Positions 14,504 to 21,293 are shown, counted from the stretch's first letter. The stretch: 21,293 nucleotides of DNA from Paraktedonobacter sp964250225 (GCA_964250225.1 CAXUEY010000104.1:1-21293), one strand, 5' to 3'. Notes: generated from the sequence alone by a model not told the origin. Numbers and translations are program-made.

Positions 14504-15426
14504 AATCCCCGCTCCTCTCTTCGTATACGGCGAATATTGACTATCATCACTGGTAGCACACACAGGGTCAGGAGAATGGCCAGGGCGCTGGCAAGGCCGT
14601 AGTTACTGAAATTGAACAGCTGATTGTAAAACTCCATGGCCACCACATCTGTATGAAAATTGCCTCCTGTCTCAACATAGATAACATCAAAGATTTTAAG
14701 AATGTTGATAAGCATAGTGGTGACAACAACGCCCAGTGTCGGACCAATCATGGGAATCGTCACGCGCCAGAACATGGTAATACGCCCGGCACCATCTATT
14801 TTTGCAGCCTCGATGATATCGTCGGGTATGCCCTTGAGAGCTGCCGAGATAATAACCATGCTAAAGCCAGTCCACATCCAGGTGTAGATCGCAATCAACG
14901 CAAAATTGTTGACCGCCTCGGTCTGAAGCCACGCCTGGGGAGGAAGATGGATAAGGCCCAGAAAAGCGTTGAGCAGGCCAATCTGGGGCTGGCCCGCTGG
15001 TGCATAGGCGTAGACAAAGCGCCAGATGATGCTGGCACCCACGAAAGAAATAGCCATTGGGACGAAGAGCGCGGACTTGATGATACTCTCAATCTTGACC
15101 CGGTCGACCAGGACCGCGACCACTAATCCTAGCCCAACCGTCAGGATGGTCGCCAATACCAACCAGAGCAGATTATTCTTCAGAATATCGAGCATGTTTG
15201 AATCGGTGAAAATGCGCTGGTAGTTTTTCACCCCGACGAATCTGGTCGAGTCGCCGTTTTCAAAGCTCCACTGTATAGTACTGAGCATTGGGTAGATGAA
15301 GAAGAGTAGGAGCAGGAGCACTGCGGGCGCGATCCAGAACAAGGCCGCCCAGGAGATACCTCGCCCCCTTCCCCTTCTAGACGGGGGAGCCGTAGCAACA
15401 ACGCGTTCTCTGGCTACTGTTGCCAT
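14500..15426 (-). CDS. aglF: Sugar ABC transporter permease, MalF/AglF type
   Basis: 308 residues with about six membrane segments, the first at about 26-46. The EAA loop is EAAKIDGAGRITMFWRVTIP. The stretch FVPMAISFVGASIIWRFVY, followed by AGQPQIGLLNAF, is typical of AglF-like permeases of alpha-glucoside systems. The N-terminal 25 residues are Arg-rich and cytoplasmic. The ATG has AAGGAGG about 7 nt upstream. It lies 127 nt behind the binding-protein gene at 15554-16945 with a large hairpin between, and is coupled by ATGA to the second permease. Confidence 0.93.
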   Translation of the reverse strand: MATVARERVVATAPPSRRGRGRGISWAALFWIAPAVLLLLLFFIYPMLSTIQWSFENGDSTRFVGVKNYQRIFTDSNMLDILKNNLLWLVLATILTVGLGLVVAVLVDRVKIESIIKSALFVPMAISFVGASIIWRFVYAYAPAGQPQIGLLNAFLGLIHLPPQAWLQTEAVNNFALIAIYTWMWTGFSMVIISAALKGIPDDIIEAAKIDGAGRITMFWRVTIPMIGPTLGVVVTTMLINILKIFDVIYVETGGNFHTDVVAMEFYNQLFNFSNYGLASALAILLTLCVLPVMIVNIRRIRREERGL

Positions 15427-15463
15427 ACCATGCCTCCTTTATGAAAAACAAACGATGTACATT

Positions 15464-15522
15464 CATTCTGGGTGTGCTGTATTGAGCAGGCCGCGCCCAC
15501 CCAATACAGCACACCCAGAATG
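15464..15522. terminator. 21-bp hairpin between binding-protein and permease genes
   Basis: 15464-15484 (CATTCTGGGTGTGCTGTATTG) and 15502-15522 are exact reverse complements with a 17-nt loop. It lies inside the presumed transporter operon. No T run directly follows it on the minus strand; the nearest, GTTTGTTTTT, is about 10 nt later. It may act as a partial terminator or as a 3' stabiliser of the binding-protein message, as known for malE-malF. Confidence 0.75.
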
Positions 15523-15553
15523 CGATACCCTGAATACTTACACAAGCGTTTGT

Positions 15554-16945
15554 TCAGGATGTATACACCGATTGAGCGGTGCTTTCAAGGCCACTGAGGA
15601 TACTATCCAGCTGCGATGGATTCTGGATAAAGGCGAGCGAGGCTTTCCAGAAGGCAGTCTCCATCGCCGTGGGCATCGAGTCATCCTGGCCCAGATGGAA
15701 AGTGGCCGCCTGGGTCAATTGTTTGGCGGAGTTGCGCGCTACGTCGTTAGGATAGGCGTTCAGCGGCACCGCTTTATTCACCGAAGTTGCGCCACCACGC
15801 TTGACCCAGATCTCCTGCGCTTCAGCCGAGGCCATAAACTGCATGAACTGGCGCGTGCCATCGTTATCTTTCGTAGCTAGCATCATATCCGCGCCGCCAG
15901 TGATCGCGCCCTTGAAATGCGGGTTAATCGTGGGGAAATTGAAGAAATTGTAATCTGTACCCGCCACAATATTGGGAAACTGGGTCGTAATGAAGCCCGC
16001 TGCGAAGTCACCCAGGTAGTACATATAGGACTGGGGAGGCGATTGAAAGGGCAGGAACGTGGCGGGCTGGAAGTTGGTGGCCAGGATCGACTGCGGCGCG
16101 CCATTGATGTAGTGATTCCCATGAACAATCTGTCCGAACATCTGGAAGGCGTTCTTGACGCTGGAATGCGTCCAGGGAATTTTGTGGGCTATCCACTGGT
16201 CAGATAAGTCGGGGCCATTCAAGCCGAGATAGATCTGGTCGATCCAGTCACAGGCGGGCCAGCCACTGGAGGCACCGCTCTCTACGCCCATCGACCAGGG
16301 GAATTTTCCGCTCTGGGCGATCTGATCCGAGAGTGCAATCAAGCCATTCCAATCAGTAGGAGTGGTATACCCATTGGCCTGGAACTGCTTGGGATTATAC
16401 CAGATCGTACCCTTGGTATTGGCCTTTGGCAACACTGCATATAGACCACCGTTGTCCGAGGCCAGATTAATCCAGGTCTGCGCGTAGTTCTGCTGGATCT
16501 CGCTCATATTGAAAAATGAGTCCAGGCGCAACAGTTTTCCCTGAGAGGCCAGCTTGTGGAAGGTGGTCAGATCGGGTGAACCGGTGATATCAGGGAGATT
16601 GTTCCCGCGCAGACGCGTATTTAGCACGGTTGGCAGGTCACGCGTTCCCTCAACATTGACCTTAATGTTGGTTTTCTTTGTGAATGCTGCATTGATGGCA
16701 TTAAAAGAGTCCAACTCTTCTCCGCTCCAGACGGTCAATGCATCGATAGAGCTGACCTTAGTGGAAGCCCCGTTGCCATTACCGTTGCCGCCCCCGCAAG
16801 CCTCTAGAAGCGAGGTTGCCGCGCTGGCCGACAGGCCAATAGCCAGGGCACGCTGTAAAAACTGCCTACGATTGGCCTTGTAATCAGCAAAGTCCTGTAC
16901 TAGCTGGTCTAAGCCAGCACGCTTTTGACGATCATACATTGGCAT
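15554..16945 (-). CDS. Sugar ABC transporter solute-binding lipoprotein (copy 1)
   Basis: 463 residues, family 1 solute-binding protein. The signal has twin Arg26-Arg27 (NRRQFLQRALAIG) and a lipobox LLEAC with Cys50, followed by a flexible GGGNGNGNG linker. The mature part has IDALTVWSGEELDSF, TNIKVNVEGTRDL and LRGNNLPDITGSPDL, in line with AglE-like alpha-glucoside receptors. It should capture sugar outside the membrane and hand it to the two permeases encoded next on the same strand. The ATG has AAGGAG 6 nt upstream. The leader of about 170 nt begins near a LacI-type palindrome. A close paralogue lies at 12230-13579. Binding specificity is not readable here. Confidence 0.94.
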   Translation of the reverse strand: MPMYDRQKRAGLDQLVQDFADYKANRRQFLQRALAIGLSASAATSLLEACGGGNGNGNGASTKVSSIDALTVWSGEELDSFNAINAAFTKKTNIKVNVEGTRDLPTVLNTRLRGNNLPDITGSPDLTTFHKLASQGKLLRLDSFFNMSEIQQNYAQTWINLASDNGGLYAVLPKANTKGTIWYNPKQFQANGYTTPTDWNGLIALSDQIAQSGKFPWSMGVESGASSGWPACDWIDQIYLGLNGPDLSDQWIAHKIPWTHSSVKNAFQMFGQIVHGNHYINGAPQSILATNFQPATFLPFQSPPQSYMYYLGDFAAGFITTQFPNIVAGTDYNFFNFPTINPHFKGAITGGADMMLATKDNDGTRQFMQFMASAEAQEIWVKRGGATSVNKAVPLNAYPNDVARNSAKQLTQAATFHLGQDDSMPTAMETAFWKASLAFIQNPSQLDSILSGLESTAQSVYTS

Positions 16946-16986
16946 CTTATTCTCCTTACGTAACAGCGGTAAGAAGCCTCGGGCAG

Positions 16987-17027
16987 CAGGCTACATTGCC
17001 TGATAAAGCGAGCCGCGAGCCTTTATC
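16987..17027 (-). promoter_or_regulatory. Leader stem-loops ahead of the binding-protein gene
   Basis: Two stems follow one another in the presumed leader: CAGGC-TACATT-GCCTG (16987-17002) and GATAAAG-12 nt-CTTTATC (17002-17027). They share base 17002, so they may exclude one another at the margin. Their position 40-80 nt ahead of the start would allow an effect on message stability or translation. No known riboswitch is recognised. Confidence 0.35.
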
Positions 17028-17115
17028 TTACATCCAGATCATTTTATCGCTGACTTCTTTTAGTGTACGAGAATCTGTCTCTCTGGGAGAACGTCTTTTG
17101 GGGGGCTAAGAGGGG

Positions 17116-17131
17116 TCTGCAACGTTGCAGA
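17116..17131. promoter_or_regulatory. LacI-family-type operator palindrome
   Basis: TCTGCAACGTTGCAGA is a perfect 16-nt palindrome with a central CG, the form typical of LacI-family sugar regulators. It lies 171 nt upstream of the binding-protein ATG at 16945 and after the catalase stop, so it most likely controls the transporter operon. No LacI-type gene is in the window. Confidence 0.6.
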
Positions 17132-17187
17132 AAAGGGGCTTGCCTATTCCTGGCCTCAAGATGTAAGGGATGGACAAGCCCCTTTTC
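17130..17187. terminator. Terminator of the catalase gene
   Basis: GAAAAGGGGCTTG (17130-17142) pairs exactly with CAAGCCCCTTTTC (17175-17187), a 13-bp stem with a 32-nt loop. It starts 17 nt after the catalase stop codon on the minus strand, and the stem itself ends in a T tract. It abuts the LacI-type palindrome. Confidence 0.75.
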
Positions 17188-17203
17188 TGGATAGCGCGTG
17201 CGG

Positions 17204-18700
17204 CTAGTCTTCCCCAGCTGTGGCGGACTGCGCGAGCATGTTACCCAAACCAAGCCCTCTAGCTACGCGCTCACCCAACTCGTGGTCAACGCGCAACCAG
17301 AGTTTCAGCGCCCGCTCTTGCACAGCTCGCTCGACGCCCTGACTCATATGGCCAACGATGTTGTTGACCAGGTGCTCGCGATCCAGCGCTGACATGACCT
17401 GGCGGTAGAGGTTGCCTGGCTGCACAAAGTCGTTGTCCTCGGCGCGCTGGGTATAGGCGCTGCGCATCATCTCGCCGCTGGCGAACCAGCCGGGATCGGC
17501 ATAGCGTTGCGCATCAGCCTGGGGACCGCCATAGCTGTTCGGCGCGTAAACCGGCTGGTTCCCGCTATGCCGGTAACGCATGGCGCCGTCTTTATTGTAG
17601 CTATGCACCTCAACCTTTGGCTGGTTGACCGGTAGTTGTAGATAATTGACGCCGATGCGATGCCGATGCGTGTCGGGATAGCTGAAGAGTCGGCCCAGCA
17701 GCATTTTGTCGGGACTGGGGCCGACACCGGGAACCATATTCGCGGGTTCAAAGGCCGCCTGCTCAATTTCCGCGAAGAAGTTCTCAGGGTTGCGGTCCAG
17801 CACAAAACGCCCGACGGTGATGGGTGGATAGTCTTTGTGCGACCAGATTTTGGTCAGATCAAAGGGATTGAAGCGATACTTCTCGGCCTCCTCGAACGGC
17901 ATAATCTGCATCTCCAGGCGCCAGGCCGGGTAATCGCGCTTCTCAATAGCCTCGCGCAGATCGCGGCGATGATAATCGGGGTCATCTGCGGTCATGGTTT
18001 TGGCCTCGGCATCGGTGAGATTCTGGATGCCCTGCTCCGTTTTAAAATGGTATTTCACCCAGAAACGCTCCCCCTGCGCGTTAATCCACATAAACGTATG
18101 GCTACTATAGCCGTTCATATGGCGGTACGTGCGCGGGGTGCCGCGATCCGACATCAAAATGGTCACCTGGTGCATAGCTTCTGGCGAGAGCGACCAGAAA
18201 TCCCACATGGCGTTATGACTGCGCATATTGGTGTCGGGCATACGTTTCTGCGAATGGATAAAATCCTGAAACTTCGTGGGGTCGCGCACAAAGAAGACCG
18301 GCGTATTATTCCCCACCATGTCATAATTGCCCTCTTCTGTGTAGAACTTCAATGCAAACCCACGCGGGTCACGCAACGTATCAGCCGAACCCAGCTCGCC
18401 TGCCACCGTCGAGAAACGGGCCAGCATAGGTGTGCGTTTGCCGACTGTATTGAGAAAGGCCGCCTTCGTCCAGCGCGTCACATCTGCGGTCACCTCAAAA
18501 TAGCCAAAGGCGCCGCTGCCCTTTGCGTGAACCACGCGCTCTGGCACGCGTTCGCGATTGAACTGGGCCATTTTCTGGATCAGATAGTGATCTTGCAACA
18601 GCAACGGCCCGTCTGGTCCGAGCGAAAGCGAATATTCGTCACTGGCGGCGGGAACACCCGCGTCCGTTGTCGTGATTGGGGGCTTCTTCTGATTATCCAA
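17204..18700 (-). CDS. katA: Heme catalase, small-subunit type
   Basis: 498 residues, the length of small-subunit (clade 3-like) catalases that turn hydrogen peroxide into water and oxygen. The active-site His58 is in RVVHAKGSGAFGYFE, the active-site Asn in VGNNTPVFF (131-132), and the heme-ligand Tyr341 in RLFSYPDTHRHRIG. WDFWSLSPEAMHQVTILMSD and KYHFKTEQG match KatA-type enzymes. There is no flavodoxin-like C-terminal extension, so it is not a large-subunit enzyme, and no signal peptide, so it is cytoplasmic. The start is TTG at 18700 with AGGAAGGA about 9 nt upstream; no ATG fits the conserved N-terminus. The gene has its own terminator and appears monocistronic. A palindrome at 18881-18894 in the upstream region could be a regulator site. 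Confidence 0.96.
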   Translation of the reverse strand: MDNQKKPPITTTDAGVPAASDEYSLSLGPDGPLLLQDHYLIQKMAQFNRERVPERVVHAKGSGAFGYFEVTADVTRWTKAAFLNTVGKRTPMLARFSTVAGELGSADTLRDPRGFALKFYTEEGNYDMVGNNTPVFFVRDPTKFQDFIHSQKRMPDTNMRSHNAMWDFWSLSPEAMHQVTILMSDRGTPRTYRHMNGYSSHTFMWINAQGERFWVKYHFKTEQGIQNLTDAEAKTMTADDPDYHRRDLREAIEKRDYPAWRLEMQIMPFEEAEKYRFNPFDLTKIWSHKDYPPITVGRFVLDRNPENFFAEIEQAAFEPANMVPGVGPSPDKMLLGRLFSYPDTHRHRIGVNYLQLPVNQPKVEVHSYNKDGAMRYRHSGNQPVYAPNSYGGPQADAQRYADPGWFASGEMMRSAYTQRAEDNDFVQPGNLYRQVMSALDREHLVNNIVGHMSQGVERAVQERALKLWLRVDHELGERVARGLGLGNMLAQSATAGED

Positions 18701-18880
18701 CGTTGTCTTTCCTTCCTATACTACATCACATCATCCCCTGCCCTCTGCTTGAGCAATCTACTCAAACGGGGCCGCGTGTATAAGCGCGTGGGCGGGTGGA
18801 GCATCAAGCGTGATCCTCCTATACATACTAATCAGATCCGGCCTCAGGAGCAAGCTGAACAGGATTCTTAAGGAAAATTC

Positions 18881-18894
18881 TTGTTGTACAACAA
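18881..18894. promoter_or_regulatory. Perfect palindrome TTGTTGTACAACAA
   Basis: A 14-nt perfect dyad with a GTAC core, the form used by several GntR-family regulators. It lies 40 nt upstream of the extended -10 of the rightward gene pair and 181 nt upstream of the catalase start. Which gene it serves, if any, is open. Confidence 0.45.
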
Positions 18895-18933
18895 AACCTA
18901 ATAGACAAAAATGATTTCTATGGTGTATACTAC

Positions 18934-18942
18934 TGGTATACT
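18934..18942 (+). promoter_or_regulatory. Extended -10 of the 19015 gene pair
   Basis: TGG-TATACT is a strong extended -10, inside GTATAC repeats, with TATAC continuing after it. It would give a leader of about 65 nt that includes the CCGGAA hairpin and the GGAAACATCTT repeat. No -35 match is seen at 16-18 nt. Confidence 0.55.
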
Positions 18943-19014
18943 ATACAATGCCGGAAACATCTTCCGGATTCCACTAAGGGAAACATCTTTTATGTTGCAA
19001 GGAAGGAGCAAACT

Positions 19015-19344
19015 ATGACCTTCGTAATGGATACAAAAGGGGTAAGTAATCAGGGTGTGAAGATTGCAAATGATGCCATTACTGACCTCACCAACTCGCA
19101 GCCCCTGGTTTTTGCCGTGATTGTCGACAAGGATTCTATGCCGTCGATGTTCACAGATGCGCTGACGACGTTTTATAAAAATCTAGGCGACGCTCTCGAC
19201 CAGGTTTTCAATCAACGCTCTGAGATGGGTCAGGCTCTGCAAGGTGCAGCAAGTGATACTGACCTGGCTGATCTCAGAAACGCGAATTCATTCCAGGGAC
19301 GTAGCAGCCAGAGCGGACTGTTGCCGCTGGGCCCGACAAATTAA
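19015..19344 (+). CDS. Small helical protein, possibly WXG100-like
   Basis: 109 residues with a strong ribosome site (GGAAGGAG, 7 nt before ATG). It has no signal peptide and no membrane segment. The middle is predicted-looking amphipathic helix (MFTDALTTFYKNLGDALDQVF), with a polar, Gly/Ser-rich tail ending GLLPLGPTN. Size, lack of Cys and Trp, and position ahead of a large secreted-looking protein recall WXG100 (ESAT-6-like) partners of type VII secretion, but the WXG turn itself is absent; SFQG near residue 94 is the only hint. It shares LTTF and FQG with the N-terminal part of the next protein. I do not recognise a named family. It is probably co-transcribed with the gene 100 nt downstream. 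Confidence 0.75.
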   Translation: MTFVMDTKGVSNQGVKIANDAITDLTNSQPLVFAVIVDKDSMPSMFTDALTTFYKNLGDALDQVFNQRSEMGQALQGAASDTDLADLRNANSFQGRSSQSGLLPLGPTN

Positions 19345-19444
19345 GCACCAACGAGCTATGTTTTGCTAGTGCTTGAGCAGAGGGTGAGCAAGCTCTCGGC
19401 TCTTCCCTTGTTTCGCGCTGACAAGGCAGAAAGGAAAAACAGCT

Positions 19445-21142
19445 ATGCGAATCGACCCAGGACCTTCATCGCCGCTCGTCTCAACTGTAGCGAACCCCTT
19501 TGCAAGTTCATTAGCAGGCTTGCTCCAACCGTGGATTGATGCGCTGAATGATCTGAGCACAACCGCTTCAAATAACCTTAAATTGTGTAATGACTCACTG
19601 ACGACGTTTCAGAATAACTGCAAAGTGCTGGTTGGTGACAACGCCAATACCTTCCAGGGTCTGGGCGAAAAGGCCTTTGAGAACATTTATACCCTCAATG
19701 AAGGTCAATCAATGGAGGTCAACGCCAAGATTCATGACTTCTACAACGCCTCGTATAATCTCATAGGAGAGATCCAGAATCTTACCAGTCAGTACGAACT
19801 CGGTCAGGGCATCTATAATAACGATGGCGGTGGCGGTTTCCCTAACCCCACCATCTACCAGTTTGTCGGTTCTATGACCTATGATGATATCCTTAAAACG
19901 TTGATGGACGGCTTTCTCACCACGACCTCAGTCGATGCGATTCTGAAGCCAGGCAACGTCAATGCCACGGTCTCTGTCGGAACTCAAATTGGACTCAATC
20001 AAATGAACAAAACGATTGATTCGCATTATCAGACGCTTTTAGACCCGATCAAAAATGGTCCAACCCAGGACTCCGGCAACGCGAGCTATTGGCAGGGCCG
20101 CATTGATGAACTGAACCGGGAGCACCAGACCGCACTTGAGATTGTGCAAGGCTTGACCACGAATATGAACACGCAGCTAGAGGCATGGGCGCTGGCTCTC
20201 TATGATCTGGCCAGTCAATATCTACAAGAGGTGACCGATGCCGGGCAGATTAACAGGCCCACCCTCTCTGACTACATCTACGAGTCCACCTTGCCAGCAT
20301 ATGCTGGTCAGAATGTCTTGATCTGGCAACTACCCAATGGCGGCCTATTTATTATGGTCAAAGGTGGCGATCCGCAGGCGGATGAGCAGACCATCAGGAA
20401 CTACCTGGCGCAATTTGGCCAGCAAGGTGAAACGCCAAACGTCACGATTATGGGCTACGAAGACGGGATCAAGACTGCCCAACAGATCATCGATGACTCG
20501 AAGAACCCTAACGATCTCCTGAATGTTAATATAGTTAACGCCTACATGATTGGCGACCAGAGTAAGGTTCCCGTCAACCAGACCCTCGGTGTCAACTATG
20601 TCGATTACTCGACCCTTCCTGAAGCAGAGCATGAGTGGACCCTCCTGGGCCTCAACAAAGAGCAAGTGGCTACTATGGCGGTCACTGCCGTTGTCGCGCT
20701 TGCTCTGGAACAACCAGAGCTGGTGGAGGGCGAGTTTGTGACGGTCTTCGGGAACCTGGGGGTCGAAAAAATGACCGAATATGCTATTGCACTGGGATTC
20801 AATGCCTCCGCAAGCGGGAATGATCCAGCCGCAGTCGCTAAGTACCTGACGAATTGGACTCTGCAGCATAATCAAGACCAGATTACGGTCAATGGCCATC
20901 CGATCTCGATGCGAGATTATGTTCAACAGCAGCTCAGTCAGGGGGGAACCACTCCTCTCGCGACGAGCGGTGTGAAACATAATTTCCAATATAACTACAC
21001 CCTACCCAACGGCACCAGTTTCAACAACAGCGACTATCTCGGCTCTCAGTTCGTCCTCGATCCCAATGGCATGAACACGAGCACAGAGGGGGTTGTGACC
21101 GTTCCCGCAACGACGAACCTGCCGCCCTCAGGCGGCAATTAA
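19445..21142 (+). CDS. Large helical protein with alpha/beta-hydrolase-like segment, function unknown
   Basis: 565 residues; ATG at 19445 with AAAGGAA about 10 nt upstream. Residues about 20-120 and 185-265 are long helical regions (LLQPWIDALNDLSTTASNN, WQGRIDELNREHQTALEIV) like those at the front of LXG/WXG-type secreted proteins, with TFQGLGEKAF as a possible variant turn. Residues about 285-400 alternate strand and helix: LFIMVKGGD, NVTIMGYEDG, VNIVNAYMIGD, then STLPEAEHEW. This order looks like a hydrolase core, but the GxSxG elbow reads G-Y-E-D-G (337-341) with Glu in place of Ser. The end (about 480-565) is Asn/Thr-rich. There is no standard signal peptide. Base composition is poorer in GC than the metabolic genes to the left. 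A role as secreted effector or surface protein is a guess. Confidence 0.8.
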   Translation: MRIDPGPSSPLVSTVANPFASSLAGLLQPWIDALNDLSTTASNNLKLCNDSLTTFQNNCKVLVGDNANTFQGLGEKAFENIYTLNEGQSMEVNAKIHDFYNASYNLIGEIQNLTSQYELGQGIYNNDGGGGFPNPTIYQFVGSMTYDDILKTLMDGFLTTTSVDAILKPGNVNATVSVGTQIGLNQMNKTIDSHYQTLLDPIKNGPTQDSGNASYWQGRIDELNREHQTALEIVQGLTTNMNTQLEAWALALYDLASQYLQEVTDAGQINRPTLSDYIYESTLPAYAGQNVLIWQLPNGGLFIMVKGGDPQADEQTIRNYLAQFGQQGETPNVTIMGYEDGIKTAQQIIDDSKNPNDLLNVNIVNAYMIGDQSKVPVNQTLGVNYVDYSTLPEAEHEWTLLGLNKEQVATMAVTAVVALALEQPELVEGEFVTVFGNLGVEKMTEYAIALGFNASASGNDPAAVAKYLTNWTLQHNQDQITVNGHPISMRDYVQQQLSQGGTTPLATSGVKHNFQYNYTLPNGTSFNNSDYLGSQFVLDPNGMNTSTEGVVTVPATTNLPPSGGN

Positions 21143-21166
21143 TCTCGCGGCAACCACAAAGACGCC

Positions 21167-21210
21167 GTCAAGGGGTTTGGCCACAAAAATTCGTCGCCAA
21201 ACCCCTTGAC
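21167..21210. terminator. 15-bp hairpin after the large protein gene
   Basis: GTCAAGGGGTTTGGC (21167-21181) pairs exactly with 21196-21210 around a 14-nt loop. A shorter 6-bp stem, GCCGCC-CTCA-GGCGGC (21121-21136), ends just before the stop codon. Neither has a T run, but the larger one is well placed to end the transcript. Its right arm contains TTGAC of the next promoter. Confidence 0.65.
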
Positions 21211-21234
21211 ACCCCACAAAAAGTCTGCTAAGAT
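21206..21234 (+). promoter_or_regulatory. Strong sigma-70-type promoter ahead of the 5S-like sequence
   Basis: TTGACA (21206-21211), a 17-nt spacer and TAAGAT (21229-21234) with TGC directly before the -10. This is the best promoter in the window. A start near 21241 would place the 5S-like sequence about 30 nt into the transcript. Confidence 0.8.
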
Positions 21235-21272
21235 ACATCCTGTCAAAAGAAACCGCTTGTATGTGCAGGCGA

Positions 21273-21293
21273 ACCGGTGACTATAGCGAAGAG
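21273..21293 (+). rRNA. rrf: Start of a 5S rRNA gene (cut by the window edge)
   Basis: The last bases, CCGGTGACTATAGCGAAGAG, match the conserved 5' part of bacterial 5S rRNA, which commonly reads GGTG-C-ATAGCGAAGAGG. No 23S tail precedes it, and a strong promoter does, so this 5S gene would be transcribed on its own or lead a unit. Only about 20 nt are visible, and the exact 5' end is approximate. Confidence 0.6.

Larger units (their letters stand above)
18701..19014. other. Divergent intergenic region, catalase / small helical protein
   Basis: A 314-nt gap. It contains a perfect palindrome TTGTTGTACAACAA (18881-18894), two GTATAC palindromes 5 nt apart (18925-18930 and 18936-18941), the extended -10 candidate of the rightward gene, a hairpin CCGGAA-ACATC-TTCCGG (18951-18967) and the word GGAAACATCTT twice (18953-18963 and 18979-18989). 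The strip 18870-18960 is AT-rich. No coding frame is convincing; an open frame running back from here over the catalase gene is antisense shadow. Confidence 0.55.

Noticed and set aside
17660..18871. A 403-codon open frame on the plus strand across the catalase gene
   Set aside because: It is antisense to a clear catalase with all active-site motifs; its length comes from high GC codon use in the real gene.

Overview
The window looks like a chromosomal piece of a Ktedonobacteria-type member of the Chloroflexota. This is an inference from the mix of families: Tat-type lipoproteins, an AglEFG-like sugar transporter, an XRE/NB-ARC protein, a WD40-bearing anti-sigma-like protein, and large secreted-looking helical proteins next to GC-rich metabolic genes. 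There is no marker gene that proves the phylum. I see no insertion sequence, CRISPR array, tRNA gene or phage gene. The last bases appear to enter a 5S rRNA gene.

Layout. 1-130 may hold the tail of an unidentified gene. 295-1074 is a lipoprotein with a ThuA domain. 1200-1997 (minus) is an unrecognised protein with an Asn/Gln/Pro repeat tract. 2339-4251 is a two-gene, ATGA-coupled operon (Gfo/Idh/MocA dehydrogenase and sugar phosphate isomerase/epimerase) closed by a perfect 20-bp terminator stem. 4395-5462 (minus) is an alpha/beta hydrolase. 5796-7169 is an exported clan GH-A glycoside hydrolase whose stop codon overlaps that of a convergent long-form ornithine carbamoyltransferase (7166-8173).

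8369-11818 (minus) is a tightly packed three-gene regulatory unit. It encodes an XRE-NB-ARC STAND protein without C-terminal sensor repeats, a sigma-70-like ECF factor, and a zinc-finger anti-sigma-like membrane protein carrying a complete seven-blade WD40 propeller. This is the most unusual unit in the window.

12230-16945 is a sugar ABC transporter. One solute-binding lipoprotein (+) converges on two permeases and a second, paralogous binding lipoprotein (-). The permeases resemble AglF/AglG of alpha-glucoside uptake, and no ATPase gene is present. A perfect LacI-type palindrome lies upstream of the transporter operon. With the ThuA protein, the dehydrogenase/isomerase pair and the glycoside hydrolase, the region reads as a carbohydrate (possibly alpha-glucoside or 3-keto-glycoside) uptake and processing neighbourhood.

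17204-18700 (minus) is a small-subunit catalase with a TTG start. 19015-21142 encodes a small helical protein and a large secreted-looking protein that may carry a catalytically dead alpha/beta-hydrolase-like domain. At the right edge a near-consensus promoter (TTGACA, 17 nt, TAAGAT, with TGC in front) drives what looks like the start of a 5S rRNA. Five upstream regions carry the same extended -10 pattern TGC-TAnnnT, which may be the house promoter style of this genome.
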